Source: Gadus chalcogrammus (taxonomy: Eukaryota > Chordata > Actinopteri > Gadiformes > Gadidae). Taken from it: a DNA stretch of 64,000 nt. The stretch covers positions 35,000,846-35,064,845 of the forward strand of contig NC_079427.1 of NCBI RefSeq assembly GCF_026213295.1, in the 5' to 3' direction. The position numbers were made by a program, and so were the translations under genes. Below, piece by piece: positions 1-12,683 of the stretch (its first letter is position 1; each line of letters begins with the position of its first letter). Under the pieces are notes generated by a model. The model was not told the origin of the DNA, made no database searches, and saw only the letters and a program-made list of their open reading frames with translations.

Positions 1-245
1 GGGAGGTTCGGTGTGGGAGTTATAGCCCCAAACGCGTATTCCTTGGTATAGCGCCACCTAGTGGCCGGCGTGTCTGGATTTTGTCGTCTGCTTAGTCCGA
101 ACAGATCTGGATCTAGTCATGCAATTCGCGTGTCGGCACCATTTACGGTTTGGGCTGTGGTCCCACTTTTAGGGGGGTAAGAATAATAGGAATAATAATC
201 CTTACAAAAACAATAGGGATCCAACCTGTTGGCTTGGACCCCTAA
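1..245 (+). repeat. Unit 0, 3' part only, one module
   Basis: The 5' part lies outside the window. Perfect CTCF-like core at 51-64. The spacer (gaataataggaataataat) leads into one 3' module ending at 245. Its hairpin ccaacctgttgg is at 221-232 and the inverted-repeat arm cttggacccct at 233-243. Confidence 0.9.
221..243 (+). other. 3'-terminal hairpin and inverted-repeat arm (type example)
   Basis: ccaac-ct-gttgg forms a perfect 5-bp stem with a 2-nt loop. It is followed directly by cttggacccct, the reverse complement of the 5' arm aggggtccaag at 268-278. Two bases (aa) later the next unit begins. The same arrangement recurs in nearly all of the 61 modules in the window. Confidence 0.85.
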
Positions 246-1086
246 CTAGAACTGCAAGCAGTTATGCAGGGGTCCAAGAAGTGTGCATTTCGCCGGCACA
301 ACGCGAAGCATGTGTTCAAAACGCTACCCTGAACCTGTGGATACAAAGGATTTGACTGTGGTATGAGTAGCGAGAAGTCAGTGTAGCGTTTTCGCGGCGA
401 AATTTTGTAGAAGATATACAATATCCTCGTTTATTGCGCCCCCATTGGTGAAATTTTCCGAAATTTTTATCGAACGTCATTAAGGTTAGCACCAACATGT
501 GTGTAGAGTTTGGACTCGATCCGATGTCTAATTTTGGATTTCTTTGGATTTTTAATTTTCCACGTCTAATTTTGCTAATAAACAAATATTCAAAACTCTA
601 CCGTTTCGTCGTCGAAGGTCGGATCAAAAAACTGTCTATGATTTCTTTGCGTGTGCGTCTGAAGATGCCATGTGCAAAGTTTGGTGGTGATCGGGCGAGA
701 AATGTGGGAGGAGTAGCGAAAAAACAGTTTTGCGGTTTTCGCGATTTAGCGAAAAATATTCATAGACGCAAATGGGCGTGGCCTAGGCCAAAAGATGCAG
801 CAGACTCCAGTGCATCTGTCTGTACAAGTTTTTGGACGCTGGGAGGTTCGGTGTGGGAGTTATAGTCCCAAACGTGTTTCTCCTTGGTATAGCGCCACCT
901 AGTGGCCGGCATGTCTGGATTTGGTTATCTGAGTAGCGGTGCCGGTACTGGTTCTAGTCATGCAATTGGCGCGTGTGCACCTTTTACGGTTTGGGCTGTA
1001 GTCCAACAAGTACGGGGGGAAGAATAATAATAGGAAAAATCCTTACAAAAACAATAGGGATCCAACCTGTTGGCTTGGACCCCTAA
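246..1086 (+). repeat. Unit 1, class A, one module
   Basis: Full 5' end. Only one copy of the 32-bp CAAGAA motif, where most units have two. The body has the GGTGATCGGGCG variant seen again in units 34 and 43. Perfect CTCF-like core at 892-905. The spacer type gaataataatagg-aaaaatcc is shared with units 18, 40, 55, 65 and 66. Confidence 0.92.
250..278 (+). other. 5'-terminal hairpin and inverted-repeat arm (type example)
   Basis: aactgc-aa-gcagtt (250-263) is a perfect 6-bp stem with a 2-nt loop, starting four bases inside the unit. The 11-bp arm aggggtccaag follows at 268-278 and is complementary to the 3'-terminal arm. So the hairpin lies outside the arm at the 5' end and inside it at the 3' end. 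Confidence 0.85.
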
Positions 1087-1899
1087 CTAGAACTGCAAGC
1101 AGTTATGCAGGGGTCCAAGAAGTGTGCATTTCGCCGGCACAACGCGACAAGAAATGTGCATTTCGCCGGCACAACGCGAAGCATGTGTTGAAAACGCTAC
1201 CCTGAACCTGTGGATACAAAGGATTTGACTGTGGTAGGAGTAGCGAGAAGTCAGTGTGGCGTTTTCGCGGCGAAATTTTGTAGAAGATATACAATTTCCT
1301 CGTTTATTGCGCCCCCTAATGGCGGAATTTTCCGAAATTTTTATCGAACGTCATTAAGGTTAGCACCAACATGTGTGTAGAATTTGGACTCGATCCGATG
1401 TCTAATTTTGGATTTTTTTGTATTTTTGATTTTCCACGTCTAATTTAGCTAATATACCAATATTCAAAATGCTATCGTTTCGTCGTCGAAGGTCGGATCA
1501 AAAAACTGTATATGATTCCTTTGCGTGTGCGTCTGAAGATGTCGTGTGCAAAGTTTTGTGTCGATTGGTCAAGAAATGTGGGAGGAGTAGCGAAAAAACA
1601 TTTTTGCGGTTTTCGCGATTTAGCGAAAAATATTCATAGACGCAAATGGGCGTGGCCTAGGCCAAAAGATGCAGCAGACTCCAGTGAATATGTGGGTACA
1701 AGTTTTTGACTGTGGGAGGTTCGGTGTGGGAGTTATAGCCCCAAACGCGTATTCCTTGGTATAGCGCCACCTAGTGACCGGCGCGTCTGGATTTTGTCGT
1801 CTGCTTAGTCCGAACAGATCTGGATCTAGTCATGCAATTCGCGTGTCGGCACCATTTACGGTTTGGGCTGTGGTCCCACTTTTAGGGGGGTAAGAATAA
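1087..1899 (+). repeat. Unit 2, class A, no module
   Basis: Full 5' end and doubled 32-bp motif. The tail taagaataa runs straight into the next CTAG. CTCF-like site at 1764-1777 with one core mismatch (…tagtga). Confidence 0.92.
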
Positions 1900-2719
1900 C
1901 TAGAACTGCAAGCAGTTATGCAGGGGTCCAAGAAGTGTGCATTTCGCCGGCACAACGCGACAAGAAATGTGAATTTCGCCGGCACAACGCGAAGCATGTG
2001 TTCAAAACGCTACCCTGAACTTGTGGATACAAAGGATTCGACTGTGGTAGGAGTAGCGAGAAGTCAGTGTAGCGTTTTCGCGGCAAAATTTTGTAGAAGA
2101 TATACAATTTCCTCGTTTATTGCGCCCTCTAATGGCGAAATTGTCCGAAATTTTTATCGAACGTCATTAAGGTTAGCACCAACATGTGTGTAGAATTTGG
2201 ACTCGATCCGATTTCTAATTTTGGATTTTTTTGTATTTTGGATTTTCCACGTCTAATTTAGCTAATATACCAATATTCAAAATGCTACCGTTTCGTCGTC
2301 GAAGGTCGGATCAAAAAACTGTATACGATTCCTTTGCGTGTGCGTCTGAAGATGTCGTGTGCAAAGTTTGGTGTCGATTGGTCAAGAAATGTGGGAGGAG
2401 TAGGGAAAAAACAGTTTTGCGGTTTTCGCGATTTAGCGAAAAATATTCATAGACGCAAATGGGCGTGGCCTAGGCCAAAAGATGCCGCAGACTCCAGTGC
2501 ATCTGTGTGTACAAGTTTTTGGACTCTGGGAGGTTCGGTGTCGGAGTTATAGCCCCAAACGCGTATTCCCTGGTATAGCGCCACCTAGTGGCCGGCGTGT
2601 CTGGATTTTGTCGTCTGCGTAGTCCGAAGAGATCTGGATCTAGTCATGTAATTGGCGTGTGTGCACCATTTACGGTTTGGGCTGTGGTACCACTTTTAGG
2701 GGGGTAAGTATAAAAATAA
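1900..2719 (+). repeat. Unit 3, class A, no module
   Basis: Belongs to a subtype marked by gtgaatttcgcc in the second 32-bp copy, gcgccctctaatgg at the first CTCF-like position, and the body text tttgtattttggattttcc. Units 10, 12, 23, 28 and 54 are sisters. Perfect CTCF-like core at 2578-2591. Confidence 0.92.
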
Positions 2720-3588
2720 CTAGAACTGCAAGCAGTTATGCAGGGGTCCAAGAAGTGTGCATTTCGCCGGCACAATGCGACAAGAAATGTGCATTTCGCC
2801 GGCACAACGTGAAGCATGTGTTCAAAACGCTACCCTGAACCTGTGGATACAAAGGATTTGATTGGTAGGAGTAGCGAGAAGTCAGTGTAGCGTATTCGCG
2901 GCGAAATTTTGTAGAAGATATAACATTTTCTCGTTTATTGCGCCCCCTAACGGCGAAATTGTCCGAAATTTTTAGCGAACGTCAATAAGGTTAGCACCAA
3001 CATGTGTGTAGAATTTGGACTCGATCCGATGTCTAATTTTGGATTTTTTTTGATTTTTGATTTTCCACATCTAATTTAGCTAATATACCAATATTCAAAA
3101 CGCTACCGTTTCGTCGTCGAAGGTCGGATCAAAAAACTGTTGATGATTCCTTTGCGTGTGCGTCTGAAGATGTCGTGTGCAAAGTTTGGTGTTGATTGGT
3201 CAAGAAATGTGGGAGGAGTAGGGAAAAAAAAGTTTTGCGGTTTTCGCGATTTAGCGAAAAATATTCATAGACGCAAATGGGCGTGGCCTAGGCCAAAAGA
3301 TGCAGCAGACTCCAGTGCATCTGTGTGTACAAGTTTTTGGACTCTGGGTGGTTCGGTGTGGGAGTTATAGCCCCAAACGTGTTTCTCCTTGGTATAGCGC
3401 CACCTAGTGGCCGGCATGTCTGGATTTGGTTATCTGAGTAGCGGTGCCGGTACTGGTTCTAGTCATGTAATTGGCGCGTGTGCACCATTTACGGTTTGGG
3501 CTGTGGTACCACTTTTAGCGCAGGAATAATAATAAGAAAAATCCTTACAAAAACAATAGGGATCCAACCTGTTGGCTTGGACCCCTAA
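2720..3588 (+). repeat. Unit 4, class A, one module
   Basis: Shares with unit 21 a 3-bp loss (ggatttgattggtagg), the text agatataacattttctcg and tttagcgaacgtcaat. These point to one common ancestor for two copies 16 kb apart. Perfect CTCF-like core at 3397-3410. Confidence 0.92.
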
Positions 3589-4390
3589 CTAGAACTGCAA
3601 GCCGTTATGCAGGGGTCCAAGAAGTGTGCATTTCGCCGGCACAACGCGACAAGAAATGTGCATTTCGCCGGAAAAACGCGAAGCATGTGTTCAAAACGCT
3701 ACCCTGAACCTGTGGAGTAGCGAGAAGTCAGTGTAGCGTTTTCGCGGCGAAATTTTTGTAGAAGATATACAATTTCCTCGTTTATTGCGCCCCCTAATGG
3801 CGAAATTTTCCGAAATTTTTATCCAAGGTCATTAAGGTTAGCACCAACATGTGTCTAACATTTGGAAACGATCCGATATCTAATTTTGGAATTTTTTGTT
3901 TTTTTAATTTTCCACGTCTAATTTAGCTAATAAAATAATATTCAAAACTCTACCGTTTCGTCGTCGAAGGTCGGATCAAAAAACTGTATATGATTTCTTT
4001 GCGTGTGCGTCTGAAGATGCCGTGTGCAAAGTTTGGTGTTGATTGGTCAAGAAATGTGCGAGGAGTAGCGAAAAAACAGTTTTGCGGTTTTCGCGATTTA
4101 GCGAAAAATATTCATAGACGCAAATGGGCGTGGCCTAGGCCAAAAGATGCAGCAGACTCCAGTGCATCTGTGTGTACAAGTTTTTGGACTGTGGGAGGTT
4201 CGGTGTGGGAGTTATAGCCCCAAACGCGTATTCCTTGGTATAGCGCCACCTAGTGGCCGGCATGTCTGGATTTTGTCGTCTGCGTAGTCCGAAGAGATCT
4301 GGATCTAGTCATGTAATTGGCGTGTGTGCAGCATTTACGGTTTGGGCTGTGGTACCACTTTTAGGGGGGTAAGTATAATAATAATAATAA
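3589..4390 (+). repeat. Unit 5, class A with ~25-bp deletion, no module
   Basis: The stretch between cctgtgga and gtagcgagaag is missing about 25 bp. Units 32 and 53 carry the same deletion and the same cgccggaaaa change. Perfect CTCF-like core at 4243-4256. Confidence 0.92.
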
Positions 4391-5263
4391 CTAGAACTGC
4401 AAGCAGTTATGCAGGGGTCCAAGAAGTGTGCATTTCGCCGGCACAACGCGACAAGAAATGTGCATTTCGCCGGCACAACGCGAAGCATGTGTTCAAAACG
4501 CTACCCTGTACCTGTGGATACAAAGGATTTGACTGTGGTACGAGTAGCGAGAAGTCAGTGTAGCGTTTTCGCGGCGAAATTTTGTAGAAGATATACAATT
4601 TCCTTGTTTATTGCGCCCCCTAATGGCGAAATTTTCCGATATTTTTATCGAACGTCATTAAGGTTAGCACCAACATGTCTGTAAAATTTGGGCTCGATCC
4701 GATGTATAATTCTGGATTTCTTCGGATTCTTGACTTTTCACGTCTAATTTAGCTAATAAACAAATATTCAAAACGGTACCGTTTCGTCGTCGAAGGTCGG
4801 ATCAAAAAAGTGTCTAGGATTTCTTTGCGTGTGCGTCTGAAGATGTCGTGTGCAAAGTTTGGTGTTGATCGGGCGAGAAATGTGGGAGGAGTAGCGAAAA
4901 AACAGTTTTGCGGTTTTCGCGATTTAGCGAAAAATATTCATAGACGCAAATGGGCGTGGCCTAGGCCAAAAGATGCAGCAGACTCCAGTGCATCTGTGTG
5001 TACAAGTTTTTGGACTCTGGGAGGTTCGGTGTGGAAGTTATAGCCCCAAACGCGTATTCCTTGGTATAGCGCCACCTAGGGACCGGCGTGTCTGGATTTT
5101 GTTATCTGAGTAGCGGTGCCGATTCTGGATCTAGTCATGCAATTGGCGCGTGTGCACCATTTACGGTTTGGGCTGTGGTACCACTTCTAAGGCGTACGAA
5201 ATAATAATAATAATAATCCTTACAAAAACAATAGGGATCCAACCTGTTGGCTTGGACCCCTAA
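4391..5263 (+). repeat. Unit 6, class A, one module
   Basis: Marked by ctgtacctgtgg and gtggtacgagtagcg, as in units 27 and 47. Spacer type gtacgaaataat. CTCF-like site at 5069-5082 is the degraded form …taggga. Confidence 0.92.
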
Positions 5264-6184
5264 CTAGAACTGCAAGCAGTTATGCAGGGGTCCAAGAAGT
5301 GTGCATTTCGCCGGCACAACGCGACACGAAATGTCCGTTTCGCCGGCACACGCTACCCTGAACCTGTGGATACAAAGGATTTGACTGTGGTAGGAGTAGC
5401 GAGAAGTCAGTGTAGCGTTTTCGCGGTGAAATTTTGTAGAAGATATACAATTTCCTCGTTTATGGCGCCCCCTAATGGCGAAATTTTCCGATTTTTTTAT
5501 CGAACGACAATAAGGTTAGCACCAACATGTGTGTAAAATTTGGAATCGATCCGATGTCTAATTTTGGATTTCTTTGGATTTTTGATATTCCACGTGTAAT
5601 TTAGCTAATAAACAAATATTCAAAACGCTACCGTTTCGTCCTCGAAGGTCGGATCAAAAAAGTGTCTAGGATTTCTTTGCGTGTGCGTCTGAAGATGTCG
5701 TGTGCAAAGTTTGGTGTTGATCGGGCGAGAAATGTGGGAGGAGTAGCGAAAAAAACAGTTTTGCGGTTTTCGCGATTTAGCGAAAAATATTCATAGACGC
5801 AAATGGGCGTGGCCTAGGCCAAAAGATGCAGCAGACTCCAGTGCATCTGTGTGTACAAGTTTTTGGACTCTGGGAGGTTCGGTGTGGAAGTTATAGCCCC
5901 AAACGCGTATTCCTTGGTATAGCGCCACCTAGGGACCGGCGTGTCTGGATTTTGTAATCTGAGTAGCGGTGCCGATTCTGGATCTAGTCATGCAATTGGC
6001 GCGTGTGCACCATTTACGGTTTGGGCTGTGGTACCACTTCTAAGGCGTACGAAATAATAATAATAATAATAATAATAATAATCCTTACAAAAACAATAGG
6101 GATCCAACCTGTTGGCTTGGACCCCTAATAAGAAAAATCCCTACAAAAACAATAGGGATCCAACCTGTTGGCTTGGACCCCTAA
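5264..6184 (+). repeat. Unit 7, class A, two modules
   Basis: A short deletion in the second 32-bp copy leaves cgccggcacacgctacc. The first module follows the unit's own (AAT)n. The second carries the aagaaaaatccctac variant and ends at 6184. CTCF-like site at 5922-5935 is degraded (…taggga). Confidence 0.92.
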
Positions 6185-7274
6185 CAAGAAGTGTGCATTT
6201 CGCCGGCACAACGCGACAAGAAATGTGCATTTCGCCGGCACAACGCGTAGCAAGTATTCAAAACGCTACCGTGAACAACATGTGGATATAAAGGTTTTGA
6301 CTGTGGGAGCTTCGGTGTGGGAGTTATAGCCTAAAACGCGTTTTCAGAACATTCCATTGGCCAAATAGGAGATAGACAATGTCGTCGTTTTTTGGAGCCG
6401 CCCTGTTGGCCAAATTTTCCAAAGACAATTTTCCTTTGCCAAATAACTCCCGCCCACATTAATAATTATTAGCCATATTTTCTGTATAGACTCGGGTTTG
6501 CCCCTTGATGGTTTCACTTGAGTTTGAAGAACATTCCTTCGGCCAATTAGAAGATATACAATTTCCTCGTTTATTGCGCCCCCTGAGGGCGTAATTTTCC
6601 GATTTTTTTATCGAACGCCGTTAAGGTTAGCACCAACATGTGTGTAAAATTTGGACTCGATCCGATGTCTAATTTTGTTTTTTTTCTGGATTTTTGATTT
6701 TCGACATAAAACGTAGCTAATAAACAAATATTCAAAATGCTACCGTTTCGTCGTCGACGGTCGAATCAAAAAACTGTCCGATAATTTCTTTGCGTGTGCG
6801 TCTGAAGATGTCGTGTGCAAAGGTTGGTGTTGATTGGTCAAAAAATGTGGGAGGAGTAGGGAAAAAACTGTTTTGCGGTTTTCGCGATTTTGCGAAAAAT
6901 ATTCATAGACGCAAATGGGCGTGGCCTATGCCAAAAGATGCAGCAGACTCCAGTGAATATGTGTGTACAGGTTTTTGGACTCTGGGAGGTTCGGTGTGGG
7001 AGTTATAGCCCTAAACGCGTATTCCTTGGTATAGCGCCACCTAGTGGCCAGCGTGTCTGGATTTTGTCGTCTGCCTAGAACTCAGGGACCTGGATCTAGT
7101 CATGCAATTGGCATGTCGGCACCATTTACGGTTTGGGCTGTGGGCCCACTTCTAGGGGGGAATAATAATAAAAAAAATCCTTACAAAAACAATAGGGATC
7201 CAACCTGTTGGCTTGGACCCCTAAAAATCCTTACAAAAACAATAGGGATCCAACCTTTTGGCTTGGACCCCTAA
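6185..7274 (+). repeat. Unit 8, class B, truncated 5' end, two modules
   Basis: Starts at CAAGAAGTG, so it lacks the terminal hairpin and most of the inverted-repeat arm. The class B segment (cagaacattccattgg … gaagaacattcc) replaces the short-form text. Perfect CTCF-like core at 7034-7047. Two modules are fused back to back (…ccctaaaaatcctt…). Confidence 0.92.
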
Positions 7275-8092
7275 CTAGAACTGCAAGCAGTTATGCAGGG
7301 GTCCAAGAAGTGTGCATTTCGCCGGCACAACGCGACAAGAAATGTGCATTTCGCCGGCACAATGCGAAGAATGTGTTCAAAACGCTACCCTGAACCTGTG
7401 GATACAAAGGATTTGACTGTGGTAGGAGTAGCGGGAAGTCAGTGTAGCGTTTTCGCGGCGAAATTTTGTAGAAGATATACAATTTCCTCGTTTATTGCGC
7501 CCCCTAATGGCGAAATTTTCCGAAATTTTTATCGAACGACATTAAGGTTAGCACCAACATGTGTGTACAATTTGGACTCGATCCGATGTCTAATTTTGGA
7601 TTTTTTTGGATTTTTAATTTTCCACGTCTAATTTAGCTAATAAACAAATATTCAAAACTCTACCGTTTCGTCGTCGAAGGTCGGATCAAAAAACTGTATA
7701 CGATTCCTTTGCGTGTGCGTCTGAAGATGTCGTGTGCAAAGTTTGGTGTCGATTGGTCAAGAAATGTGGGAGGAGTAGGGAAAAAACAGTTTTGCGGTTT
7801 TCGCGATTTAGCGAAAAATATTCACAGACGCAAATGGGCGTGGCCTAGACCAAAAGATGCAGCAGACTCCAGTGCATCTGTGTGTACAAGTTTTTGGACT
7901 CTGGGAGGTTCGGTGTGGGAGTTATAGCCCCAAACGCGTATTCGTTGGTATAGCGCCACCTAGTGGCCGGCGTGTCTGGATTTTGTTATCTGAGTAGCGG
8001 TGCCGATTCTGGATCTAGCCATGCAATTGTCGCGTGTGCACCATTTACGGTTTGGGCTGTGGTTCCACTTTCACGGGGAGGTAGTATAATAA
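7275..8092 (+). repeat. Unit 9, class A, no module
   Basis: Marked by gcacaatgcgaagaatg and gtagcgggaag; unit 56 is its sister. Perfect CTCF-like core at 7953-7966. Confidence 0.92.
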
Positions 8093-8918
8093 CTAGAACT
8101 GCAAGCAGTTATGCAGGGGTCCAAGAAGTGTGCATTTCGCCGGCACAACGCGACAAGAAATGTGAATTTCGCCGGCACAACGCGAAGCATGTGTTCAAAA
8201 CGCTACCCTGAACTTGTGGATACAAAGGATTCGACTGTGGTAGGAGTAGCGAGAAGTCAGTGTAGCGTTTTCGCGGCAAAATTTTGTAGAAGATATACAA
8301 TTTCCTCGTTTATTGCGCCCTCTAATGGCGAAATTGTCCGAAATTTTTATCGAACGTCATTAAGGTTAGCACCAACATGTGTGTAGAATTTGGACTCGAT
8401 CCGATTTCTAATTTTGTATTTTTTTGTATTTTGGATTTTCCACGTCTAATTTAGCTAATATACCAATATTCAAAATGCTACCGTTTCGTCGTCGAAGGTC
8501 GGATCAAAAAACTGTATACGATTCCTTTGCGTGTGCGTCTGAAGATGTCGTGTGCAAAGTTTGGTGTCGATTGGTCAAGAAATGTGGGAGGAGTAGGGAA
8601 AAAACAGTTTTGCGGTTTTCGCGATTTAGCGAAAAATATTCATGGACGCAAATGGGCGTGGCCTAGGCCAAAAGATGCAGCAGACTCCAGTGCATCTGTG
8701 TGTACAAGTTTTTGGACTCTGGGAGGTTCGGTGTGGGAGTTATAGCCCCAAACGCGTATTCCTTGGTATAGCGCCACCTAGTGGCCGGCATGTCTGGATT
8801 TTGTCGTCTGCGTAGTCCGAAGAGATCTGGATCTAGTCATGTAATTGGCGTGTGTGCAGCATTTACGGTTTGGGCTGTGGTACCACTTTTAGGGGGGTAA
8901 GTATAATAATAATAATAA
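8093..8918 (+). repeat. Unit 10, class A, no module
   Basis: Nearly identical to unit 3 up to the tail, including gtgaatttcgcc and gcgccctctaatgg. The tail (gtaagtataataataataataa) is that of unit 5. Perfect CTCF-like core at 8771-8784. Confidence 0.92.
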
Positions 8919-9986
8919 CTAGAACTGCAAGCAGTTATGCAGGGGTCCAAGAAGTGTGCATTTCGCCGGCACAACGCGACAAGAAATGTGCATTTCGCCG
9001 GCACAACGCGTAGCAAGTATTCAAAACGCTACCGTGAACAACATGTGGATATAAAGGTTTTGACTGTGGGAGCTTCGGTATGGGAGTTATAGCCTAAAAC
9101 GCGTTTTCAGAACATTCCATTGGCCAAATAGGAGATAGACAATGTCGTCGTTTTTTGGAGCCGCCCTGTTGGCGAAATTTTCCAAAGACAATTTTCCTTT
9201 GCCAAATAACTCCCGCCCACATTAATAATTATAAGCCATATTTTCTGTATAGACTCGGGTTTGCCCCTTGATGGTTTCACTTGAGTTTGAAGAACATTCC
9301 TTTGGCCAATTAGAAGATATACAATTTCCTCGTTTATTGCGCCCCCTAAAGGCGAAATTGTCCGAATTTTTTATCGTACGTCATTAAGGTTAGCACCAAC
9401 ATATGTGTAGAATTTGGACTCGATCCGATGTCTAATTTTGGATTTTTTTGGATTTTAAATGTTCCACGTCTAATTTAGCTAATAAACAAATATTGAAAAC
9501 TCTACCGTTTCGTTGTCGAAGGTCGGATCAAATAACTGTTGATGATTTCTTTGCGTGTGGGTCTGAAGATGTCGTGTGCAAAGTTTGGTGTCGATTGGTC
9601 AAAAAATGTGGGAGGAGTAGGGAAAAAACAGTTTTGCGGTTTTCGCGATTTAGCGAAAAATATTCATAGACGCAAATGGGCGTGGCCTAGGCCAAAAGAT
9701 GCAGCAGACTCCAGTGCATCTGTGGGTACAAGTTTTTGGACTCTGTGAGGTTCGGTGTGGGAGTTATAGCCCCAAACGCGTATTCCTTGGTATAGCGCCA
9801 CCTAGTGACCGGCGTGTCCGGATTTTGTCGTCTGCGTACACATCACAGACATGGATCTAGTCATGCAATTGGCGTGTCCGCACCATTTACGGTTTGGGGT
9901 GTGGGCCCACTTTTAGGGAAGGAAGTATAATAATAAAAATCCTTACAAAAACAATAGGGATCCAACCTGTTGGCTTGGACCCCTAA
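8919..9986 (+). repeat. Unit 11, class B, one module
   Basis: Full 5' end, then cgcgtagcaagtattc and the class B segment with the ttataagccatattttctg variant (also in units 42 and 64). CTCF-like site at 9795-9808 has one core mismatch (…tagtga). Confidence 0.92.
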
Positions 9987-10805
9987 CTAGAACTGCAAGC
10001 AGTTATGCAGGGGTCCAAGAAGTGTGCATTTCGCCGGCACAACGCGACAAGAAATGTGAATTTCGCCGGCACAACGCGAAGCATGTGTTCAAAACGCTAC
10101 CCTGAACCTGTGGATACAAAGGATTTGACTTTGGTAGGAGTAGCGAGAAGTCAGTGTAGCGTTTTCGCGGCAAAATTTTGTAGAAGATATACAATTTCCT
10201 CGTTTATTGCGCCCTCTAATGGCGAAATTGTCCGAAATTTTTATCGAACGTCATTAAGGTTAGCACCAACATGTGTGTAGAATTTGGACTCGATCCGATT
10301 TCTAATTTTGGATTTTTTTGTATTTTGGATTTTCCACGTCTAATTTAGCTAATATACCAATATTCAAAATGCTACCGTTTCGTCGTCGAAGGTCGGATCA
10401 AAAAACTGTATACGATTCCTTTGCGTGTCCGTCTGAAGATGTCGTGTGCAAAGTTTGGTGTCGATTGGTCAAGAAATGTGGGAGGAGTAGGGAAAAAAAC
10501 AGTTTTGCGGTTTTCGCGATTTAGCGGAAAATATTCATAGACGCAAATGGGCGTGGCCTAGGCCAAAAGATGCAGCAGACTCCAGTGCATCTGTGTGTAC
10601 AAGTTTTTGGACTCTGGGAGGTTCAATGTGGGAGTTATAGCCCCAAAGGTGTTTCTCCTCGGTATAGCGCCACCTAGTGGCCGGCATGTCTGGATTTGGT
10701 TATCTGAGTAGCGGTGCCGGTACTGGTTCTAGTCATGTAATTAGCGCGTGTGCACCATTTACGGTTTGGGCTGTGGTCCCACAAGTACGGGGGGAAGAAT
10801 AAAAA
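9987..10805 (+). repeat. Unit 12, class A, no module
   Basis: Unit 3 subtype in the 5' half but with the acaagtacgggggg tail. Perfect CTCF-like core at 10667-10680. Confidence 0.92.
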
Positions 10806-11816
10806 CTAGAACTGCAAGCAGTTATGCAGGGGTCCAAGAAGTGTGCATTTCGCCGGCACAACGCGAAGCATGTGTTCGAAGTTGAGGAACGGCGTATGAC
10901 AAAAGATGCAGCTGACTCCAGTGAATCTGTGGATATAAAGGTTTTGACTGTGGGAGCTTCGGTGTGGAAGTTATAGCCCAAAACGCGTTTACAGAACATT
11001 CCATTGGCCAAATAGGAGATATATTATTTCGTCGTTTTTTGGCGCCGCCCTGTTGGCGAAATTTTCCAAAGACAATTTTCCTTTGCCAAATAACTCCCGC
11101 CTACATTATTAATTCTTGGCCATATTTTTTATATAGACTCGGGTTTCCCCCTTGATGGTTTCCGTATAGTTTGAAGAACATTCCTTGGGCCAATTAGAAG
11201 ATATACAATTTCCTCGTTTATTGCGCCCCCTAATGGCGAAAAATTCCGGAATTTTTATCGAACGACAATAAGGTTAGCACCAACATGTCTGTACAATTTG
11301 GACTCGATCCGATGTCTGATTTTGGATTTTTTTGGATTTTTGATTTTCCACGTCTAATTTAGCTAATATTCCAATATTCAAAATGCGACCGTTTCGTCGT
11401 CGAAGGTCGGATCAAAAAACTGTTGATGATTTCTTTGCGTGTGCGTCTGAAGATGCCGTGTGCAAAGTTTTGTGTCAATTGGTCAAGAAATGTGGGAGGA
11501 GTAGCGAAAAAACAGTTTTGCGGTTTTCGCGATTTTGCGAAAAAAAATTATAGACGCAAATGGGCGTGGCCTATGCCAAAAGATGCAGCAGACTCCAGTG
11601 AATCTGTGTGTACAAGGTTTTGAATGTGGGAGGTTCGGTGTGGGAGTTATAGCCCCAAACGCGTCTTTCCTTGGTATAGCGCCACCTAGTGGCCGGCGTG
11701 TCTGGATTTGGTCGTCTGCTTAGAACTCAGGGCCCTGGATCTAGTAATGCAATTGGCGTGTCGGCACCATTTACGGTTTGGGCTGTGGACCCACTTCTAG
11801 GGGGGAATAATAATAA
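10806..11816 (+). repeat. Unit 13, class C, no module
   Basis: One 32-bp copy, then gaagcatgtgttcgaag…gccaaaagatgcagctgactcc-type text (here gacaaaagatg) and the cagaacattcc segment. Class C sisters are 24, 33, 36, 44 and 63. Perfect CTCF-like core at 11679-11692. Confidence 0.92.
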
Positions 11817-12683
11817 CTAGAACTGCAAGCAGTTATGCAGGGGTCCAAGAAGTGTGCATTTCGCCGGCACAACGCGACAAGAAATGTGCATTTCGCCGGC
11901 ACATCGCGAAGCATGTGTTGAAAACGCTACCCTGAACCTGTGGATACAAAGGATTTGACTGTGGTAGGAGTAGCGAGAAGTCAGTGTAGCGTTTTTGCGG
12001 CGAAATTTTGTAGAAGATATACAATTTCCTCGTTTATTGCGCCCCCTAATGGCGGAATTTTCCGAAATTTTTATCGAACGTCATTAAGGTTAGCACCAAC
12101 ATGTGTGTAGAATTTGGACTCGATCCGATGTCTAATTTTGGATTTTTTTGTATTTTTGATTTTCCACGTCTAATTTAGCTAATAAACCAATATTCAAAAC
12201 GCTACCGTTTCGTCGTCGAAGGTCGGATCAAAAAAGTGTCTAGGATTTCTTTGCGTGTGCGTCTGAAGATGTCGTGTGCAAAGTTTGGTGTTGATCGGGC
12301 GAGAAATGTGGGAGGAGTAGCGAAAAAACAGTTTTGCGGTTTTCGCGATTTAGCGAAAGATATTCATAGACGCAAATGGGCGTGGCCTAGGCCAAAAGAT
12401 CCAGCAGACTCCAGTGCATCTGTGTGTACAAGTTTTTGGACTCTGGGAGGTTCGGTGTGGAAGTTATAGCCCCAAACGCGTATTCCTTGGTATAGCGCCA
12501 CCTAGGGACCGGCGTGTCTGGATTTTGTTATCTGAGTAGCGGTGCCGATTCTGGATCTAGTCATGCAATTGGCGCGTGTGCACCATTTACGGTTTGGGCT
12601 GTGGTACCACTTCTAAGGCGTACGAAATAATAATAATCCTTACAAAAACAATAGGGATCCAACCTGTTGGCTTGGACCCCTAA
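11817..12683 (+). repeat. Unit 14, class A, one module
   Basis: Marked by cacatcgcgaagcatgtgttg and gtttttgcggcg, as in units 37, 46 and 60. The order class C then this subtype (13-14) recurs at 36-37. CTCF-like site at 12495-12508 degraded (…taggga). Confidence 0.92.

Noticed and set aside
840..870. tRNA-derived SINE with a B box (ggttcggtgtgggag)
   Set aside because: It resembles GGTTCRANNCC only in the first bases, and no A box lies at the expected distance.
1916..2107. Recurrent minus-strand 63 aa open frame ending in CRRNAHFLSRCAGEMHTSWTPA
   Set aside because: It is the antisense of the 32-bp doublet and 5' end. The repeated peptide comes from the doubled DNA, and single-copy units lose part of it.
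2260..2285. AATAAA polyadenylation signal or CCAAT box in the gctaataaaccaatattc text
   Set aside because: AT-rich chance matches present in many units, with no transcript evidence or partner elements.
2334..2552. Recurrent 72-76 aa open frame (MRVRLKMSCAKFG… type) in most units
   Set aside because: It tracks the repeat, not a protein. Poly-A run length (six or seven A) shifts the frame between units, stops appear (cattgacgc, gtgtgaac), and both strands and other frames show equally recurrent open frames. There are no start context, splice or domain signs.
2701..2720. (AAT)n as the tail of a non-LTR retroelement
   Set aside because: A module with a hairpin and an arm complementary to the 5' end lies downstream of the microsatellite, and the readable insertion has no target duplication.
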